From Desulfatitalea sp. (GTDB taxonomy: Bacteria; Desulfobacterota; Desulfobacteria; Desulfobacterales; Desulfosarcinaceae): DNA of 8,338 nt. The notes under the pieces are model-generated. The model saw only the letters and a list, made by a program, of their open reading frames with translations, ran no database searches and was not told the DNA's origin. Made by a program: the position numbers and the translations under genes. Shown in pieces: positions 5,566 through 8,338 of the stretch. The stretch spans positions 1 to 8,338 of the forward strand of contig JAGTVD010000519.1 of NCBI GenBank assembly GCA_018224505.1, read 5' to 3'. How positions within the stretch are numbered: position 1 is the first letter of the stretch; each line of letters opens with the position of its first letter.

Positions 5566-7329
5566 TTAGAACAGGCCACTTACCTTGCCGGTGGTCGCAT
5601 CGACGTCGATGCGGCGGAAGGCCGGGTTGGAGCCGGTGCCCGGCATCAGGCTGATGGTGCCGGCGCAGGGGCAGAGGAACTTGGCGCCCGAGTAAATGAG
5701 CACGTCGCGAATAGGCAGCCGCCATCCCTTGGGCACACCCTTTTTGACCGGGTCGTGGCTCAGGCTCAAGTGGGTCTTGACCATCATGGTGGCAAAATCG
5801 GCGTATTTGGGCTCGCTTTCTAGCATGTCCGCCTTGGCGGCGGCTTCCGCTGACCAATCCACACCGTCGGCGCCGTACACTTCCTTGGCGATGCGTTCCA
5901 CGCGATCGCGCAGCTTCATTTCGATCGGATAGAGGAATTTGAAATCGTTCTTCTCGTTGCAGGCGTCGACGACCGCATCGGCGAACTCCAATGCGCCTTC
6001 GCCGCCCTTTTCCCAATGCTTGGACTCGGCGCAGCGGGCGCCGGCAGCCTCGGCAGCCTTTTTAACGATGGCCACTTCAGCATCGGTGTCGGTGTAGAAC
6101 CGGTTGACGCAAACCACGGGATTGATACCGGATTTGCGGATCACGCCGATCATGTGGACCATGTTCTCAACGCCCTTTTCCACCAGTGCCAGATTCTCCT
6201 TGGTGTAGGCATCGTCCAGGGCCTTGCCGGCCACCACCTTGGGTCCGCCGCCGTGCATCTTCAGGGCGCGGATGGTCGAGGTGAGTACCGATACGTGGGG
6301 TTTCAGACCGCTGAAGCGGCACTTGACGTTCCAGAATTTCTCGAATCCGATGTCGGCGGCAAAGCCGGACTCGGTGACATGGTAATCCCACAGTTTCAAC
6401 CCGACGCGGTCGGCGATGATGGAGCTCTGGCCCACGGCGATGTTGGCGAAGGGGCCGGCATGCACCAGGCAGGGCTGGTATTCGGCGCTGCACATCAGAG
6501 TGGGATTGATGGTGTTGCGCATGAAGGCCGCCATGGCATTGCCCACTTCCAGGTCACGGCAGGTTACCGGTTTGCCGCTCTTGTCGAAGGCCACGGTGAT
6601 GTTGTTGATGCGCTCCTTGAGGTCGGCCAGATCGGTGGCCACGGCCAGGATCGCCATCAACTCGGAACCCACGGCGATGCCGAACTTGCTCTGCATGGTG
6701 TAACCGTCGGTACGACCGCCGAGTCCGATGACGATGTTGCGCAAGGCCTGGGCGCAAAAGTCGATGATCCAGCCTAATTCCACGCGGGTGGGGTCGATAT
6801 CCAGGCGGCGCATGCCGGTGAGTCGTTTGAGCTGCTCATCGTTGTAGTTGCGCTCATGCTGCATACGGGCGGTCATGGCCACCATACCCAGGTTGTGGGC
6901 GTTCATGATGTCGTTGATGTCGCCGGTGAGGCCCAGGGAGAACTCGGTCATGGGAATCAGCAGGGAGTTGCCGCCGCCGGCCGCCGTGCCCTTGACGTTC
7001 ATGGTGGGGCCGCCCGAAGGCTGACGCAAGGCGCCGCCCACGTTTTTGCCACGCGCGCCTAAACCTTCCATCAAACCCAGCGAGGTGGTGCTTTTGCCCT
7101 CGCCCAGCGGGGTGGGGGTGATGGCGGTGACCTCAATGTACTTGCCGTCCGGTTTGCTTTCCAGGCGATTGATGATCTTCAGAAAATCCAGTTTGGACAA
7201 CCGGCCCATGGCCAGCATCTCGTCTTTTTCGAGACCCAGCTTCTCACACCAATCCTCGGGCATCGGCATGTTCTTTTCCGCTTCCTCGGAAATCTGCCAG
7301 TCGGCCATTTTTGTCGCATCGTAAGCCAT
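5566..7329 (-). CDS. fhs: Formate-tetrahydrofolate ligase (10-formyl-THF synthetase)
   Basis: Cytosolic enzyme joining formate to tetrahydrofolate with ATP; it starts the methyl branch of the Wood-Ljungdahl route and supplies C1 units. 587 residues, slightly longer than the clostridial type (about 555-560). Seen: the ATP/phosphate loop TPTPLGEGKSTTS (71-83, K79), RQPSGGPT (102-109), AAGGGN with IPMTEF and LTGDIND (116-140), NIVIGLGG (198-205), HAGPFANIA (290-298), VTESGFAADIGFEKF (318-332), RALKMHGGGP (354-363), and F411 and W439 at the positions that stack on folate in the Moorella enzyme. The C-terminus VSGLF is typical. Start: ATG 7329 has AAGGAGG 8 bases upstream; an in-frame ATG at 7365 lacks an SD. 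The segments KMHGGGPKVVAGKALDDAY (357-375) and KTHLSLSHDPVKKGVPKG (518-535), and the Gln in RQPS, look like the eukaryotic C1-THF synthase rather than clostridial Fhs, as far as I recall those sequences. It is a single-gene unit ended by the terminator at 5504-5535. Confidence 0.97.
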   Translation of the reverse strand: MAYDATKMADWQISEEAEKNMPMPEDWCEKLGLEKDEMLAMGRLSKLDFLKIINRLESKPDGKYIEVTAITPTPLGEGKSTTSLGLMEGLGARGKNVGGALRQPSGGPTMNVKGTAAGGGNSLLIPMTEFSLGLTGDINDIMNAHNLGMVAMTARMQHERNYNDEQLKRLTGMRRLDIDPTRVELGWIIDFCAQALRNIVIGLGGRTDGYTMQSKFGIAVGSELMAILAVATDLADLKERINNITVAFDKSGKPVTCRDLEVGNAMAAFMRNTINPTLMCSAEYQPCLVHAGPFANIAVGQSSIIADRVGLKLWDYHVTESGFAADIGFEKFWNVKCRFSGLKPHVSVLTSTIRALKMHGGGPKVVAGKALDDAYTKENLALVEKGVENMVHMIGVIRKSGINPVVCVNRFYTDTDAEVAIVKKAAEAAGARCAESKHWEKGGEGALEFADAVVDACNEKNDFKFLYPIEMKLRDRVERIAKEVYGADGVDWSAEAAAKADMLESEPKYADFATMMVKTHLSLSHDPVKKGVPKGWRLPIRDVLIYSGAKFLCPCAGTISLMPGTGSNPAFRRIDVDATTGKVSGLF

Positions 7330-7705
7330 CGATTCAACCTCCTTGTAGGTTTTTAAGAGTGACATGCGCGTTGCATGTTGGGTAAAGGCGAAATTTCAGA
7401 TGATTCGGGCACTACACGGACACGAGCAAATGGCGCTGACCCGCCGAACCTTCAGTGTACCCCGGATTGTTAAATACTTGAGGCTATTACCATGGCGGCC
7501 GGGGTTTGGCAAGCGGAAACGGGCAATTAAGCAGGGTGATTGCATGTACCCTAAAGAGATGGCGCGGTGTGCCACTGTTACTGTGCTTATCGAGCCGGTG
7601 CTCCCGGTTGCGGGGGTGGAGCGCTGCGCGCAAGGGGGTCCAATCGACGGATCAACTGCCAGGACATGTACCATGTGTCATTTTACGTGCGCTCTCCCTT
7701 GGCGA
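7330..7705 (-). other. 376-bp intergenic region: fhs leader and promoter region
   Basis: No convincing gene. Downstream of the ABC gene I see no intrinsic terminator. The - strand holds a 6-bp hairpin ACATGC-AACGC-GCATGT (7378-7362) shortly before the fhs SD, the repeat CATGTACC on the + strand at 7543-7550 and 7665-7672 (with a related TGTACC at 7457-7462), and an ACATG-TAC-CATGT inverted repeat near 7664-7676. A possible -35 TTGCCA (5 of 6) with a 17-base spacer leads only to a poor -10 (TAATAG), so the fhs promoter is not assigned. No known riboswitch fold is recognised. Confidence 0.5.
7338..7344 (-). promoter_or_regulatory. Strong ribosome binding site that decides the fhs start
   Basis: AAGGAGG on the - strand, 8 bases before ATG 7329. 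It rules in favour of a 587-residue protein rather than the 599-residue version from 7365. Confidence 0.9.
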
Positions 7706-8338
7706 TTAAGACAATTCTTGCTGAACCGCATGCTGCTGATGCAGGCGCCAGTAGAGGCCGCCGTGGGCCATGAGCTGGTCGTGGCGGCCGGCTTCGGCCA
7801 CCCGGCCCTGGTGCAGCACCACGATGTGGTCGGCGATGCGGGCCGTTGAGAGTCGATGGGCCACCAGCACGCAGGTACGGCCGGCGATCAGGTTGTGCAG
7901 GGCTTTGTGGATGGCCGCCTCGGTTTGGGAATCGATGTAGGAGGTGGCTTCGTCCAGAAGAATCAACTGGGCGTCCCGGGCCAGGGCGCGGGCGATGGTG
8001 ATCAGTTGCCGCTCACCGCTGGAAAGGGCTGCGCCGCCTTTGAAGAGCGGTGTGTCCAGGCCCTGGTCCATCCGCTGCACCAGCCCTTCACAGTGGGCGG
8101 CGCGGACGATGCGATCCACCGTGTCCGGATCCACGACTTCGGGATTGTCGAAGATATTGCGGCGCAAGGTGGTGGAAAAGAGCACCGGCTCCTGGGTCAC
8201 CAGGGCCGTCAGCGCGCGCAGGCGCGCGGTGTCCCAGTGGCGCAGGTCCACCCCGTTGATCCGCACCTGTCCGGCATCGGGATCGTAAAACCGCTGGATC
8301 AGATTGAGGACGCTGGTCTTGCCCGCGCCGGTGGCCCC
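7706..8338 (-). CDS. ABC exporter, C-terminal nucleotide-binding domain (5' partial)
   Basis: The last 211 codons or so of a fused membrane-ATPase exporter of the MsbA/MdlB/YheH type; the transmembrane half lies beyond the right edge. The frame is open to base 8338, where it begins within Walker A (GATGAGKTS). Then follow the Q-loop (LVTQEPVLFSTTLRRNIF), the signature LSSGERQ (a variant of LSGGQ), Walker B LILLDEATSYID with its catalytic Glu, the D-loop, and the H-loop VLVAHRLSTARIAD. The ending GRVAEAGRHDQLMAHGGLYWRLHQQ is typical of exporters. All ATPase residues visible are intact, so this is not the degenerate half of a heterodimer. Such proteins pump lipids, drugs or peptides; the substrate cannot be read from this domain. 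The missing N-terminus and the neighbour to the right would show whether it is one half of a paired transporter. Confidence 0.93.
   Translation of the reverse strand, partial: GATGAGKTSVLNLIQRFYDPDAGQVRINGVDLRHWDTARLRALTALVTQEPVLFSTTLRRNIFDNPEVVDPDTVDRIVRAAHCEGLVQRMDQGLDTPLFKGGAALSSGERQLITIARALARDAQLILLDEATSYIDSQTEAAIHKALHNLIAGRTCVLVAHRLSTARIADHIVVLHQGRVAEAGRHDQLMAHGGLYWRLHQQHAVQQELS

Noticed and set aside
6016..6777. 253-codon open frame on the + strand opposite fhs
   Set aside because: Low-complexity Gly/His/Val composition, no SD, fully antisense to conserved Fhs sequence.
7364..7849. 161-codon + strand frame across the fhs upstream region
   Set aside because: Its 3' part is antisense to the ABC ATPase domain; there is no SD or family resemblance.

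Overview
The window looks like a chromosomal segment of a GC-rich Desulfobacterota (delta-proteobacterial) anaerobe, probably a Desulfosarcina/Desulfobacteraceae-type sulfate reducer. This is inferred from protein character: a formate-tetrahydrofolate ligase that suits C1/Wood-Ljungdahl metabolism, FeoAB ferrous iron uptake, a CheX/FliN-type motility protein, a sigma-54-type promoter and a hybrid NtrB-like histidine kinase. No phage, transposon, tRNA, rRNA or CRISPR is visible.

Layout, left to right. (1) The 3' end of a hybrid sensor histidine kinase on the + strand (1-850, cut by the window edge). It converges, with a 3-bp gap, on (2) the feoA-feoB operon on the - strand (3291 to 854), whose two genes overlap by ATGA. 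The operon has a good sigma-70-like promoter (TTGACA-17-TAGAGT) whose spacer contains a run of eight C. (3) A 99-residue protein of unknown function on the - strand (3700-3401) with a strong Shine-Dalgarno, ending just before the feoA promoter. (4) A 453-residue - strand gene (5236-3875) with two CheX-like phosphatase domains followed by a FliN/SpoA domain. It is preceded by a near-canonical -24/-12 (sigma-54) promoter, an upstream palindrome and a cluster of TGTCA/TGACA half-sites. (5) fhs on the - strand (7329-5566), with a strong SD and a textbook intrinsic terminator with a UUCG loop. (6) A 376-bp gap holding the fhs leader. (7) The C-terminal ATP-binding half of an ABC exporter on the - strand (8338-7706, cut by the window edge).

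From 854 to the right edge every gene reads leftward, but they form separate units (terminator after fhs, own promoters before the CheX/FliN gene, the unknown gene and feoAB) rather than one operon. FeoA and FeoB act together in GTP-dependent Fe(II) uptake. Fhs feeds formate into the tetrahydrofolate pathway. The CheX-CheX-FliN protein most likely acts at the flagellar switch as a CheY-P phosphatase, yet it stands alone here, without flagellar or che neighbours.

No wholly new system is evident. The points most worth following are the tandem CheX-FliN fusion with its sigma-54 control region, the homopolymer tract inside the feoAB promoter, and the Fhs with features otherwise typical of the eukaryotic C1-tetrahydrofolate synthase.
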